A DNA stretch of 64,000 nt from Ligula intestinalis. Lineage: Eukaryota > Platyhelminthes > Cestoda > Diphyllobothriidea > Diphyllobothriidae. Shown piece after piece: positions 53,682-64,000 of this stretch. The translations under genes and the position numbers were made by a program. The notes under the pieces are model-generated. The model saw only the letters and a program-made list of their open reading frames with translations, was not told the origin of the DNA and did not search any database. The stretch lies in assembly GCA_036362985.1 (NCBI GenBank), contig JAYGXS010000004.1:11933462-11997461 (forward strand), written 5' to 3'. Each line of letters begins with the position of its first letter. Positions within the stretch are counted from its first letter, which is position 1.

Positions 53682-53921
53682 CTGAGGATTGTGTAGAAAT
53701 GTGTCGCGAAACCGGAGGCTGCCGCCACCGCGAACAGAATGCCACTCCCCGTGGAAGTCAGAGAGTTGCCAGGCATTGAATATGCCCGTCTTGGGCGATC
53801 GGCAAATCAGGGCACCCGAAAAATTCTGCAACAGGGGCTGTAGAGGCATCCAAAATTCACTTTCGGCAGACACCACCAGTCCGATGCGGTTACGGTCATT
53901 GGGAGTCAATTCTTGCCATTC
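53682..53921 (-). CDS. Calpain family exon: end of protease core, start toward C2-like domain
   Basis: Exactly 240 bases, phase 0 at both ends. The acceptor is polypyrimidine then TTTAG, and the donor is CTCAG then GTTAGT. It encodes EWQELTPNDRNRIGLVVSAE, EFWMPLQPLLQNFSGALICR, SPKTGIFNAWQL, SDFHGEWHSVRGGGSLRFRD and TFLHNPQ. This is the conserved end of the calpain CysPc domain (WSDxSxEW...FWMxxxxFxxxF) and the junction motif W...GGC-like segment...TFxxNPQ that leads into the C2-like domain; GGGS replaces the usual AGGC. It follows exon 55603-55959 in frame. Downstream exons are not recognised in this window. Confidence 0.88.
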
Positions 53922-54094
53922 CTAAACATGGTAGAAAAAACACCTGTTATTCTGGTCGTTAGTAAAAAATGGACATGCAGTCAAAGAAACTTGTAAAAGC
54001 GAAAACGAGGCGTAAAATATAGCTTGGGGATAATAGTAGTAGGTCTGGAGCAATCGGGGCCGCCAACTAGCTCTACCAAAAGCAAGTTGTCACT

Positions 54095-54840
54095 CCTTTC
54101 ACGCTGGAACCGAAGGATTTAAATAGTCACCCGGCTATCATCGTCAACGGTGAGGCTTTGCCGCTGGTCCGTAAGCCCAAGCTCCTTGGCATCCCTTTAG
54201 ATCCGCCCTTCACGTTCACTGACCATGCGAGGGAGGTCGCAAGCAAAGTGAGCCGATGCACCAAGGTCCTCAAGGCTCTCACGGGCACATCCTGGGGCTG
54301 CTCGAAAGAGACGCTGGGGACCACATTCAAAGCGCTGGCCAAGCCGCATCTCACCTTTACGGCACCAGTCTGGTCTCCCACAATCACCTTTATGCAGAGG
54401 CTTCTGTCCTGCCTAGGCTCCTGAGCCTAGCCGTAACATTCGGACGTCTATTCGAGCTCCCACAAGGCAGCTGTAGCCTCGTCTCTCTCGGACCTACCCG
54501 CTGATTGCTCCGCCATTAAGACAGGCTCCTAGCGCCTTCACCAGAGAGCCGTTGTGGACGTAAGTACCAGCTCTCACCCCCCGGTCCTTCTGGTGGCTAT
54601 CCTTCTCCGATTGCGGCCTCGGAACGAAGTCTCCCGAAGGTCACTCGCTGTACCCTGGCGCAGCTACGCAGTGGCTACTGCATGCTCCTTCGGCAGTACC
54701 AACACCGGCTCGACCCGTCCATACCCGACTGCTGTCCCGACTGCGGCGTCTCGCCGCATGACTGCCGTCATCTGTTCGCCTGCAGTTCCCGGCCAGGCAC
54801 CCTACTTACCCCGTGGACCTTTGGCTCAAGCCGGCTGAGG
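54095..54840 (+). pseudogene. Jockey-like retrotransposon C-terminal fragment
   Basis: The plus strand encodes PFTLEPKDLNSHPAIIVNGE, RKPKLLGIPLDPPFTFTDHA, TKVLKALTGTSWGCSKETLG and LTFTAPVWSPTI, the post-RT region of jockey/I-group elements. After frameshifts, QYQHRLDPSIPDCCPDCG and PHDCRHLFAC give the C-terminal Cys/His motif of this group. The RT catalytic motifs lie upstream and are missing. It sits in the calpain intron between exons 55603-55959 and 53682-53921, antisense to the gene. Confidence 0.82.
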
Positions 54841-55064
54841 TTGCGGCTTTTCTCTGTCTCCGAACTGCACCCAGTTTGGACTCCGGCGGGGACCCCTGAT
54901 CCAACAAGGGCTACCAACCAACTAACAAAAAGCAAGCCGGAGGGCGACGCCACAAACACACGCGGCACGGTGGCAGACGAGGTAAACGAGGAGGCCGAAG
55001 GCGAGACGCGAGCCACACAAAGCGGCTCGGTCGGGAGTGGCATAAAGACGATAACCATGAGCCA

Positions 55065-55125
55065 GACTGTTCATTCTCTGAAAATGGGTACACGGGATAA
55101 CTACCCGAAACGTCAAATAAACCTC
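55065..55125 (+). ncRNA. Decayed hammerhead-like terminal motif
   Basis: CTCTGAAAAT, GGGTA ... TACCC, GAAACGTC, AAATAAAC. The helix II and GAAACGTC parts agree with the PLE motif class, but CTGAAAA replaces CTGATGA. It suggests a PLE end behind the jockey-like fragment. Confidence 0.35.
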
Positions 55126-55130
55126 TCCCG

Positions 55131-55602
55131 GTGATAGCTTGGGATATCAGAAAAGGGGTAGACTCAAGGCCTAGTTCGATTAACTTTATCGAGATATAGA
55201 ATTGCTTTTTGGCGTTCGATATTCGAATCCGCTGCGGAAGAAGACCTGTCTAGATCCACTGCTGCAGAAAGTGCACATGCAACTGCGTGTTAATAAACGT
55301 TAAACCCTCTGTCAGAAAGAGTATTTAGAGCATCCAGTCTCTGCAACATTAACCCCTGTGTGATTGCTCCAGGGGCTTGAGAGTAAGCCCAAATACAACG
55401 TCACGAGTGAGTCCGTAGGCAATTGGTAAGTGCTCACCCGGTAATATTCAATCAATTTAAAAGCGGTAGCGAGGTTTTTTTACTTTTGACTGCCTGGTTA
55501 GTCTTTTAGTGTCCATCAACAAGTGCGGCAGTGGTGGTTGAAACAAGCAAAGCCAGGATGATGCCAAGGGGAGAGAAGAGGTTCAAAGGTAGAAAGGCGT
55601 AC
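55131..55602. other. Calpain intron sequence, no element recognised
   Basis: No repeat relation or RNA motif supported, apart from the start of the intron (GTACGC donor, minus strand). Confidence 0.5.
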
Positions 55603-55959
55603 CTTAGATGTGTCAGAGTAGGCGCCCTTCCACTCGCCGTAACTGAGAGTACTGGTAGAGGCAGCAAACAGCGAACGGAGACGCAGAAGACGGTCTCGTG
55701 GCGGACAGTCTTGGGCCCGCTTAAAGGCCGAAACGATGGAGCCCATTATGCTGGGGTCTCTGGGCATCAGACAAGTCTTGGTGAGGAGGTAACCGAAGTT
55801 GGAGCAGAGGCCGGTCTCGGGATCGATCGAGCCTAGACTGCGCGGAGCACAGAGCTCGTCAAAGATCCGGTCAGCCTGGTCATTAGAGGCGGCAGCAGAG
55901 GAGGCGGTGATTGAGCCGTTCACATCCCCGCTACCGTTCACCGCATTGCCGAGCTGGGG
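55603..55959 (-). CDS. Calpain family exon: protease subdomain with substituted His and Asn
   Basis: Exactly 357 bases (119 codons), phase 0 at both ends. The acceptor is a C/T tract ending TTTTTTCAG, and the donor is CTAAG then GTACGC. A Ser/Asn/Gly-rich linker of about 30 residues precedes DPETGLCSNFGYLLTKTCLM, which aligns without gaps to the calpain GLVxGHAYSVT block; the catalytic His is Phe. Further on, RDRLLRLRSLF aligns to RLLRLRNPWG, so the catalytic Asn is Ser and the NPWG motif is gone. GEWKGAYSDTSK then matches the conserved EWxGAWSDxS and continues into EWQELTP of the next exon. The protein belongs to the calpain family but should not be a working protease. Confidence 0.87.
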
Positions 55960-56189
55960 CTGAAAAAAGAAACGTGCAGAACAGGCAAATTAAAATCAAA
56001 CGGTGCTATTAGCAGTTGCCTATATTTCGTCAAAAAGGACTCAAACAGGAGGCTGAGCACAAATATAGCTTCAGACACTGCATCCTGGAAGGTTCAGAAC
56101 ATTGGGCTGCATAGAGGTGTGACCACAACGGAGCTCTGCTGGTAAAGTTCAGTGGCAAAGTACCTAAGGAAAAGTTATAGGCGCGCATT

Positions 56190-56490
56190 GTCATATTTTA
56201 ATAATTCTTTTGACCAAATTATGAAAAACGCGGCAGCAACGACGGCGTCGAGGGGATTCGAACCACGAATTTAATCACACGTGGGTCAATTTACACGCAG
56301 AGTATAGTGCAAAGTATGGAATCCACTTACTCTGATACAGTAAGGTGGCCGCCTACTAAGGATTTCCTATGCAATCAATCAAGAATGTAGCAGATGGCTG
56401 TCAGGCTCATTTAATTAATAGGGTTGTATTGGCGCGAGTTCAAATCCCACCGAGGCCGTCAGGTTTTTCACAACTGGGGCAAATAAATAA
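56190..56490. repeat. Inverted pair of SINE-1 units
   Basis: The left unit (minus) reads GTGGTTCGAATCCCCTCGAC, then TTTTTCATAATTTGGTCAAA. The right unit (plus) reads GAGTTCAAATCCCACCGAGG, then TTTTTCACAACTGGGGCAAATAAA. The middle (reverse complement) shares GGATTCC ... GTAAATTGACCCACGTG with the pair at 27945-28310. B boxes are clear in both units. Confidence 0.75.
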
Positions 56491-56899
56491 ATAAAGTTCC
56501 CAGCGAAAGAAGGCAGAAGCAGCTGCTTCTAACTGAGACCGCAATACTTGCATTAATCTAAGAAAGACGGGAATTCTATTAAAAATATAAATAAATGCTT
56601 TTTTAGGACACATCTCAATATGACTGTAATACAACCCTCTATGAAATCTGTGCGCAGGTAGTAAATACTTACATCGTTGGGTAAACGTCAGCAGTCCCTT
56701 GGCGACCAGTAAAATGATACTTTTGAAAATATGCCCATCATATTAATTTACCCGAACCACTATGATTCAGTCGACGTTTGTCTAGCTACCTCGAGAACGA
56801 TAGAGCTGAAGGTAGGCTCAATGGGACGAGTTAGTCCCGTAACCGATTGTTGAGCGTCCAGTCATCAAGCTTAATACTCACGATCGAACCCGGCAAGAA

Positions 56900-57065
56900 A
56901 AAGATCCCGTGGCGCAACAGTTAAGGCATTGGACTTTTATTCAATCGGTTGCAGGTTCGAGCCTCGGGTGGTGCATCACTTGGAGTTGGATCCGACTGGC
57001 TGATGACGGCCACTCCAGACTCCCTTTTTTCGGTAATGATCATATGACTAAAAGACTAGCCGCTG
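56900..57065 (+). repeat. tRNA-derived SINE-2, best copy
   Basis: A-box-like GTGGCGCAACAGTTAAGGCA and B box GGTTCGAGCC (56954-56963), then CTCGGGTGGTGCATCACTTG and the body GACTGGCTGATGACGGCCAC. It shares the last two blocks with 63045-63275 and the last with 11450-11650. Confidence 0.83.
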
Positions 57066-59799
57066 TGTGGCTGCTGGCGGAAGCTCGACAATGAGCGCCA
57101 ATGAGGAGAGTGAGTCTTGTAATCGATCGGGAAACGTCCATCCACCAAGATGCTCACCTTACTTATTTACTTGGGGGCAGCATGTGCCATAGAGCCTCAG
57201 AAAAAGAAAACGAGCTAAGCCTTCCTTATACGGCAACACAACGGGGATTTAGGCCCATGCATTTAAGAACGGGCTACGAATTAAGACAATTGAGCGCACA
57301 GGAAAACCTCTAACAAGGTCCGCGTGAACCATGATCACAGTTAAGCTAATTAAGTGCATTTCGCCTTGTCCCTCCCTCTGACACAGCTCTATCTAACCCT
57401 CCTGTTTCTTGTTAAGCTTTCCCCATACTCGCACGCCCCATTTGCGTGAAAGGACTAACCTTAGTCAATTTCTCTTATCGTTCACATGTTTTGTTACCCC
57501 CCGTGCTCATATAAACGCACTGGCTCGCCCGACGAGAATTTATCTAAAACACACCACCGACTGGTCTTCCTTTCATGGGATTTTTCGCAATTCCATGGAT
57601 ATGGTTACGTGCCAGGTTAGGTACTTAGAGGATTAAGGACCTAGTGGGAAATAAAAATTTGAGAAATATGCAGGTGACAGTATTGACGGGTCGGTTTTGG
57701 CGGCACCCTTCTCACATGCATTCTTAACAGCAATCAACGAAGAAGTTGACGTGGCCTTGAGAGTTGTCGAGTTCACACAATACAGTACGGCCGGAAGGTT
57801 AATTTAAGGGAAGGTGATTTTACAGTTTAACCCAGGTCCCTAATAGTCAAATGGGCTAGGTTTGCACTGTCAACACAACGCAGCTGTATTAAATACGGCA
57901 CTGGCAAGGTAAACGTGGAAGAATACGTTTGCCTGGAAACAAAGAGATGGAAAAAATGGCAGATTTTGGCAACTTTATATCAAACAAATACACTGATATA
58001 GTTTAATATGCGAAAAACGTCGAGGTCCAGATAAAGTATTCCTTTCATCATCACCGGAAGAGGAAGAAGAAGAGAAGATTTCTGGGATTATGAAAGGAAC
58101 ACTGATATAGTAAAATTCAGCTTCGCTTGGTAGATATTCAAGTGAGGATGCTTTCGATCAACGATGAAACAATTTAATGAGCTGAATAAGAAGTAATGAT
58201 AATTTGTTGCTTATAGAACAGCGGTCATCATCATTAAACGAACGCACTAATCCTTCATCAACTCCAAAGGCAATTTTACTTTTATGGCAGCACGAATTCA
58301 CTGAATAGTCCACAATCAGAGGCAGTACGTGATAAGGATAGAGGATTTACGGGGGAGGGTGGGAGGTTATGGGATGCAGTTGATATCGCATCAGACGCCC
58401 ACTAAAATAAACAAGTTAAGACTTCATCGGAATCTTTTTGCTTGGCGCGATAAAGGGCTGATCAAGAATTGTCTCGATTCTATCGCTGGTGGTGGGGATA
58501 TGCACGATAATTAGTCGCGTCTTGTCACGATTTTAAGGCTGATGTTTAGGCTGTGCGCGATAATGACCGAGCAATTTGTTTCACCAGCCCTATTGCCAGA
58601 AGTGAAATCTACTCCAAATGCTCTCCGAACTAAAACAAGTTCTATCCCCAGACAAAGTGGGAAAGGGATCCCGGAGTACGTTGATGAACTGCGCTCCAGA
58701 ATTCCGCGGCTCAAACAGTTGGCAACCCAGGCGGTTGTCGCCTTTCTAAAAGACTTCGGTCTCTGCTAACTTGGAGATGTGGTAAACTTCAGTAGAATGA
58801 GCATCAACTGGGAATTTGGCGTCATTCCTCTTCACTACTTATACGTCTTCAGCCATCCGTGTCAAAAATTGTCTTTGTTTCTCTTCTATGCAGTTGCTTT
58901 GCTCGTAACTGGGGGTTTTCGCATTGGTGGAAATCAACGAGTCCCCTCGAGTGGAGCGTAGTTTGCGATTTGACGTTAGCCCACCCGACCGCTGGTGTAT
59001 GAAAGATCATCTGCGTCCAAGGCAGGCCCTCGGTTTCTCCGACGTACTTGCTTGGTTTGAAGATGCAACAAATCCGTCAAACGACTCCAAACACTTGTCT
59101 GTGGGCCGCCTCCGGTCTGTGAGACACAAACTTTGGGTGGCGCGACCAGGCGGTTGACGAGCTTGTTTAACGAGAGCCACAAGGGAGAGGAGGTTTGTAT
59201 TTCAAGCTAAAAACAGCAGGCCATGTGGCTGGAAGACACATCTGTTTGACTTGAAACAGTTTTTATCTGTTGTGAAGAGCTGTTTTTTTTTCAAAATCGC
59301 CCACTTCTATAATCCCGAACAATAGCGTTATAAAACAGGCAAGGTCAAAAACGCCTGGTCTTAACGGTTAGACAGGCGCCAGAGGAGAGGACGCTTTAGG
59401 GACAGTGGCAAAGCGTCAGGTCAAACCCTATGAAGCAGAGCTACTTGGCAGTGTGAGACACGTGAGAACCCGCATGATAAATTGGCACTGTGTTTTGAAC
59501 AGTATGGCCCACATATGGATGGAATGCGAAAAAAGGGCTAGTGCTGCCAGATCTAGCAAAGGAGTTCCTACTCAGGTCATCTGAATAGAAACAAAAGGCA
59601 TAGATAGCCTGCAAGAAACTTTTAATTCGGATGTGCGGAAGCTCTTTTAAGTACCGGTTCGAAAGATACTAGTTGGTAAAAATAGAAGAAGACTACTCTG
59701 GAAGAGCATTTGCATGCATCTAACCCACGTAAAAGGGCAACATTACAGACGATAAATGGGGTCTAAGTCGGCTACCTTGTGATACCGCCGTTTATTCAC

Positions 59800-60909
59800 T
59801 AGCACACTATAGGTTCGTTACACCTACGTGGAACTGGATGGAGTGCCGATCAAACTCATTGCGATAATTAAGGCCTACTATCGGTCTACCACCGGACGAG
59901 TCCTGGTCCACAACAATCTCTGGTCAGACAGAGCTGCGTCCTTCCGCCCATTCTGTTTAACTACGTCATTGACTGGATTCTCGGCAAAGCCCTACATGAA
60001 GAGGACGGTGTTGAACTTGCACCCGGACGCCGACTAACTGATCTTGACTACGCCCATGATATTGCGCTGTTAGCCTCAAACTTTGATGGTCTACAGTCAG
60101 TAGTGTCCCGGTTAAATGAGATCGCTATGTCGGTAGGCATGTCCATAAATTCACGAAAGACAAAGTTGTTCTCGAGCTGCATCCCTGATCAGGAAAATGC
60201 ACCCCTGGGGATTAATGGCCATCAATTTGAAGGAGACAGCTTTAAATACCTCGGGGTGAGGCTGCTACCGAATGGGCAGAACAAGGACGACATTGTCTCC
60301 CGTATCGATGCTGCTCGCTGGGTTTTCTCAATCCTTCGAAAGCGCCTATGGATTCGACGTGACATCTCCATCGCCACGAAGATTCATGTATACCGCGCAT
60401 CCATCCGGTCAGTCCTCCTCTATGGATGTGAGTGCTGGGCTGTGCGCGCTGAAGATGAGCGAAGACTGGAGGTCTTTGACCACCAGTGCCTGAGGACGAT
60501 CCTGCGAGTTAAGTATAGCGACTTCATCTCAAATGAGACAGTCCGCATCCGCTGCGATCGTATCACGAGGATATCTCAGGCCATTCAAGAAAGGCGACTG
60601 AGGTGGTTTGGACACGTTCTCCGTAGTCCGCCCCACGAGCTTACCTATGCTGCCCTCGACCCGGCGCCGCAGCCCACCTGGAAACGTCGAGGAGGAGGGC
60701 AATTGAAGACTTGGCTGGACACCGTGCGTCAAGACATGGAAACAGTTGTTGGACCTTCGGCCTCCGTCGCTGGAGAAGGGACTGGGTGGAGCTTTCGAGA
60801 TCCGCTGCCGCCAATCGCCACGCATGGAGAGGTACCGTTCGTGACATCAGTGAGGTCGGCTAGATCAGGCATGATCACAGCCGTAACAAGAACAAGTACG
60901 CCGACTTGA
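59800..60909 (+). pseudogene. RTE-type reverse transcriptase, 5'-truncated
   Basis: Starts inside the RT (ELDGVPIKLIAIIKAYYRST, TGRVLVHNNL). A frameshift breaks the block before motif C, which reads LTDLDYAHDIALLAS (YAHD in place of YADD). From 60103 a frame of 268 codons covers the RTE C-terminus: SVGMSINSRKTKLFSS, FKYLGVRLLPNG, RKRLWIRRDISIATKIHVYR, SVLLYGCECWAVRAEDERRL, RRLRWFGHVLRSPPHEL and GGGQLKTWLDTVRQDMET. After about 60770 the frame departs from that of the copy at 50399-50672, so the true C-terminus is frameshifted. It lies antisense within the calpain intron. Confidence 0.92.
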
Positions 60910-61849
60910 CAAGGAAGACAATATAAACACGACTCAAGGCCAAGAAGGGTGTGAACGCACTCAGCCTCTGGATATTCGCACGTGCAAAGTCGAAGAAAAA
61001 GGCGCAGTTCATTTTGCGCCAACGAAAGTCAACACACGAGACTTTTTACTACTGCCTTATTATTTGTGACGCCTCGTCTGTAGACTAGCGTGAAGTAACA
61101 CGTCCAAGCCAGGCAGTTGACTCTTCGAGCGCATATTTTACCGGTGAAATTAACCACCAAGTTTGACCTGAACTTCTGGAAACGATGAAAAATTACACAT
61201 AACGCGTTCCGCGGAACTTTTCTTATCAACTAATAAAGGCGTCTATAAATTGAACAAGGGCCAAATGAAGGTCAGTTTGTAGATAACTGACGTGGGTAGG
61301 TACAAACATCATATTCAATGTCACGGAAAAGGAGGCAGTTTTCTGAATTTTACTTAGATGGTCCACTAGCGGGAAAACCAAAAAAATGAAGTTTGACATG
61401 AATTTGAGATTTTTTTAGTCAGAACGGGGACAACGAAAGGTGTATCCCACCAAATGATGACTCGATTAGCTCGTGCGGTTGTCACCGCTTGCGAGGAAAA
61501 TAGCGGAATTCTTCATAGGCATGCAATTTACAGATGCGTTGGCAGACTTCAGCAGGCTGGCTGAAAGCTAAATTGTGAAAAAACGCAACAGCTTTGGTGG
61601 AATTCGGGCAAGACGTGAGTAAAGCCCACGCTCTAATCACCTGAGATATGATGCCCACACTGAGAGGCATCGCTTTTAACATCTAACTTGTTTCACATAC
61701 GAAAAACGCAAGGCCCTCAATCGGGGCCTCGTAGTATAGGTAGCAAGATTGTGCAAGGTGGCCCTGCACATAACTGCAGGGGGTACATACTTAAATACGC
61801 TAAACCTATATCGACATAAACAGCGGTCATAATATTAACTCAAATACCT

Positions 61850-61905
61850 AAGCAGCAGCCCTAACCTCAACGCTAACCGGAACCGTACATATAACCCTAA
61901 TTTTC
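61850..61905. repeat. Degenerate CTAACC-type repeat
   Basis: Imperfect CCCTAACC, GCTAACCGGAACC and TAACCCTAATTTTC units, similar to 18830-18960. Confidence 0.5.
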
Positions 61906-62693
61906 TTGGAATTTCACACAAGTTGGTAGTACAGCAGAACCTCGGTTCACGAGTTGAATCCATTCGGACACCAAACTCGTCATGTGAAACACTCGTCTTG
62001 CAAAACGCAACCCTCCAAACTGTATAAGTTCACTGAATGGCTGCGGATGATCGAGGGCCCACGGCCTATGAGCAAGACTCAACGGCGGACCCAGGCACAC
62101 ATACACGCACTGACAGCTCGTTAAGTGAGCGGAAACTCGTCAATCGAAACAAATTTTCTGCGAGTGCCCTGCTTGTTACCTGAAATACTCTTAGATTAGG
62201 CGCTCATTAACCGAGGTTCCACTATACTCGTAGGCTCGATGATCAAGTGACTCAAATACAGATCTCCGTTTCTCACGACTCGGGGTTGAGGTATGGTTGG
62301 CCGATTTTTTAATGTGTTCCCCCCCCCCCGGCCCCATCAGTCAACAGCTTACTCAGCCATCTGCGCCTGGCTTTTAAGATATTTTACCAGTCACATACCC
62401 ATGAGAAGACTACGCACAGGTACCTTGACAGAAGTTTGAACTATATGCTTGGCTAGGTATTTTGCTCCCGTTTCTTGCGAGCGCTAAACGTTCTAGCTCC
62501 TCAGTTCACAGGGAGTCCAGTTTCACTCAAACACTTATTAAACAATAGGTCGGCCCGGTTAGAGTGCAGCTTGGTTTGAGGGTCCAGGCAAACTTTTAGA
62601 CTGACCTCTGCAGAGTCAAAAACTCGAGTAGGCATTGTAACCGCAGTTACAAAGACGTTAGACGACGTTAAAGAAGTAAAAGTCCATGCACAC

Positions 62694-62883
62694 CTTTGTG
62701 CAAAGGATGATGAGAGAGTTCTCCGCGAGAGCTTCGGTCAGCGACTCAAACATCTGCACGCTGGCCAGATGCGTGGAAAGGTTATACGGACTGAAACAAA
62801 GAGATTCCAGCACGCAGCCAGTAAAGTCCAGCAGCACATCCTCTAGTCGTGCAGACTCCAAACGATCGAAGCCTCCGAGAAGT
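62694..62883 (-). CDS. Calpain family exon: early protease core
   Basis: 190 bases. The acceptor is CCTGCATTTTAG, and the donor is ACAAAG then GTGTGC. The first base completes a codon begun upstream, and the exon ends in phase 0. It encodes LLGGFDRLESARLEDVLLDF, TGCVLESLCFSP, then MFESLTEALAENSLIILCTK. This matches the calpain stretch YExLxGGxxxEALxDLTGGxxE ... FExLxxAxxxxSLIxCS that follows the catalytic Cys segment. It joins exon 55603-55959 without a phase conflict. The exon with the Cys motif would lie upstream, beyond or near the window end, and I do not find it here. Confidence 0.85.
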
Positions 62884-63044
62884 CTAAAATGCAGGCAAGT
62901 CGGGCAATTAGGACACAAGTAGTGGGTTACTTATGACTAAGTAGAATTCATGGAAATAGCTAATATGGATGGGGTCAAAAGCGCCGAACGACTGTTTATG
63001 GTCTCGTTGATGAAAGTTCACTGACCCCTAACAGAACCCACTTG

Positions 63045-63275
63045 TCCCGCTCTGCTTTGGATCTCATTTCTCGGGTTCTGACAGCAGCAGCTGTAGTGGC
63101 TAGTAGCCTTGGGCAGATAGTTTTGCTGGCAAAAACACAGAAGACTGGAATGGACATTTCTGGCTCATTCTTCGCCATCAGCCAGTCATACCCAACCACA
63201 AGTGATGCACGGCCGAGGCTCGAACTCACGACCTTTATGAGCAAAGTCAAACACCCTTAACATTGAGTCACGAGT
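63045..63275 (-). repeat. tRNA-derived SINE-2
   Basis: Minus strand: CGTGACTCAATGTTAAGGG (A-box region), GTGAGTTCGAGCCTCGG (B box), TGCATCACTTGTGGTTGGGT, GACTGGCTGATGGCG, then CAGAAATGTCCATTCCAGTC and TTTTTGCCAGCAAAACT. It is about 230 bases and the longest copy of the family here. Confidence 0.82.
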
Positions 63276-64000
63276 TCGTTGTCTTGCCAGTTTAGGTCGG
63301 AAGATATTGACACTCGTTGATGGGCTGGAGACGGCTAATATGCCCGGATCTATCCTTATAGTCCTTGCCGGTAATATTATCTACTTATCACCTGTCTGCC
63401 ACTCCCGATTAGCCAAAGCCACTACGTTGCGTCACAGTTGAGTTGAATGTAAATCAGTCGCCCCGACGTAGGCCGGGATCTGATGCTTTGACGCTTCGAA
63501 AGTGAGATTAGGCAGGGGCAGTCATGCTTACAAATAATTTACAGTACGAGGCATCTCGGTCTTGAATGCAACCAGTAGCAGAAACGAAGTAGAAAAACGG
63601 TTGTTAGCCCTAAATTATAATCAACGCGGGGGAAAAATAAATTATTTTGTCGAACCGGAGAGGAAAATTGCAAAAGGAAGTGAACAATGACTTAGACAGA
63701 AGAGAAGTTTGACGAAGCATAGTTATGAGCGTAATATTAATTTGCCTAAATTGTTTAACAGTTTTGTAAACAAGAAAAAATATGTGTACCGAGGGGGTGG
63801 GGGGAGGGTTTGAAGTACGCCAGGCGCAAGAGGACCCATGAAGGGAATTTTTTTTTACACGGAACTCAATCAAATACTCGACAAAAAACTGCCGTTATGA
63901 GGCACCGGAGAGTCAATCCAAACAGCACATGACGGTTTGACCATCGATTCCGACTATGTCTGCCGGGTGCTTCAGCAAGCCGAAAGCATTCACGGTGATT
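63276..64000. other. No recognisable feature
   Basis: No calpain exon with the catalytic Cys motif is found on the minus strand, and no repeat relation is supported. A short G-rich run lies near 63795. Confidence 0.4.

Larger units (their letters stand above)
55960..62693 (-). other. Large calpain intron
   Basis: The 6.7-kb intron between two exons whose phases agree (0/0). It contains SINE-1 and SINE-2 copies and a 1.1-kb RTE fragment antisense to the gene. An open frame at 58542-58769 (plus) has no recognised motif. 58020-58100 vaguely resembles the PLE terminal repeats (GATGATGAAAGG, CTTCTCTTCTTC), but no ribozyme core remains. The rest is unremarkable. Confidence 0.7.

Noticed and set aside
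61850..61905. Interstitial telomere
   Set aside because: Units are too irregular and too few, and they recur as part of a dispersed repeat.
1..64000. CRISPR array or prokaryotic defence island
   Set aside because: Repeats are irregular and retroelement-derived, and gene structure with introns shows a eukaryotic genome.

Overview
This is a stretch of nuclear DNA from an invertebrate animal. I infer a flatworm, most likely a tapeworm or fluke, from the combination of abundant Penelope-like elements (PLEs), CR1-, RTE- and jockey-type non-LTR retrotransposons, a degenerate hAT transposon, tRNA-derived SINEs, and an intron-rich host gene with short exons. The species call is inference only. There are no operons, no prokaryotic gene spacing and no compact gene array. 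Two runs of N (100 and 264 bases) are assembly gaps.

Host gene content is sparse. The one clear host gene is a calpain-family gene on the minus strand. Three exons with good splice sites (62694-62883, 55603-55959, 53682-53921) join in a consistent reading phase and cover part of the papain-like protease core and its end. The positions expected for the catalytic His and Asn read Phe and Ser, so this looks like a non-proteolytic calpain. Its 6.7 kb intron holds an RTE copy and SINEs, and its 1.7 kb intron holds a jockey-like fragment. A second, weaker candidate exon lies at 22082-22378 (minus).

Layout: 1-2.7 kb diverged direct repeats and simple repeats; 2.8-5.5 kb a complete-ended hAT element with a perfect 8-bp target duplication; 5.5-7.8 kb SINE and PLE debris; 8.5-11.3 kb a diverged direct duplication of an interspersed repeat; 11.3-17.1 kb little that can be recognised; 17.2-18.4 kb a 5'-truncated PLE between inverted repeats; 19-24.4 kb AT-rich repeats; 24.5-32 kb a cluster of four PLE copies or fragments; 34.5-39.7 kb a nearly full-length CR1-like element (plus); 40-42.6 kb an older CR1-like element (plus); 43.2-47.9 kb a second near-full-length CR1-like copy (minus) facing the first; 48.4-50.3 kb further CR1-like pieces; 50.4-52.8 kb RTE tail, SINE, a palindromic PLE and an endonuclease relic; 53.2-64 kb the calpain gene with inserted elements.

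The most interesting signal is a set of hammerhead-ribozyme-like motifs in the terminal repeats of several different PLE lineages. The best one (51001-51069, minus strand) has the full conserved core and three well-paired helices. A mirrored partner at 51825-51893 has lost one invariant core base. Hammerheads in PLE terminal repeats are known as a class; these particular copies and their palindromic arrangement deserve a direct test.
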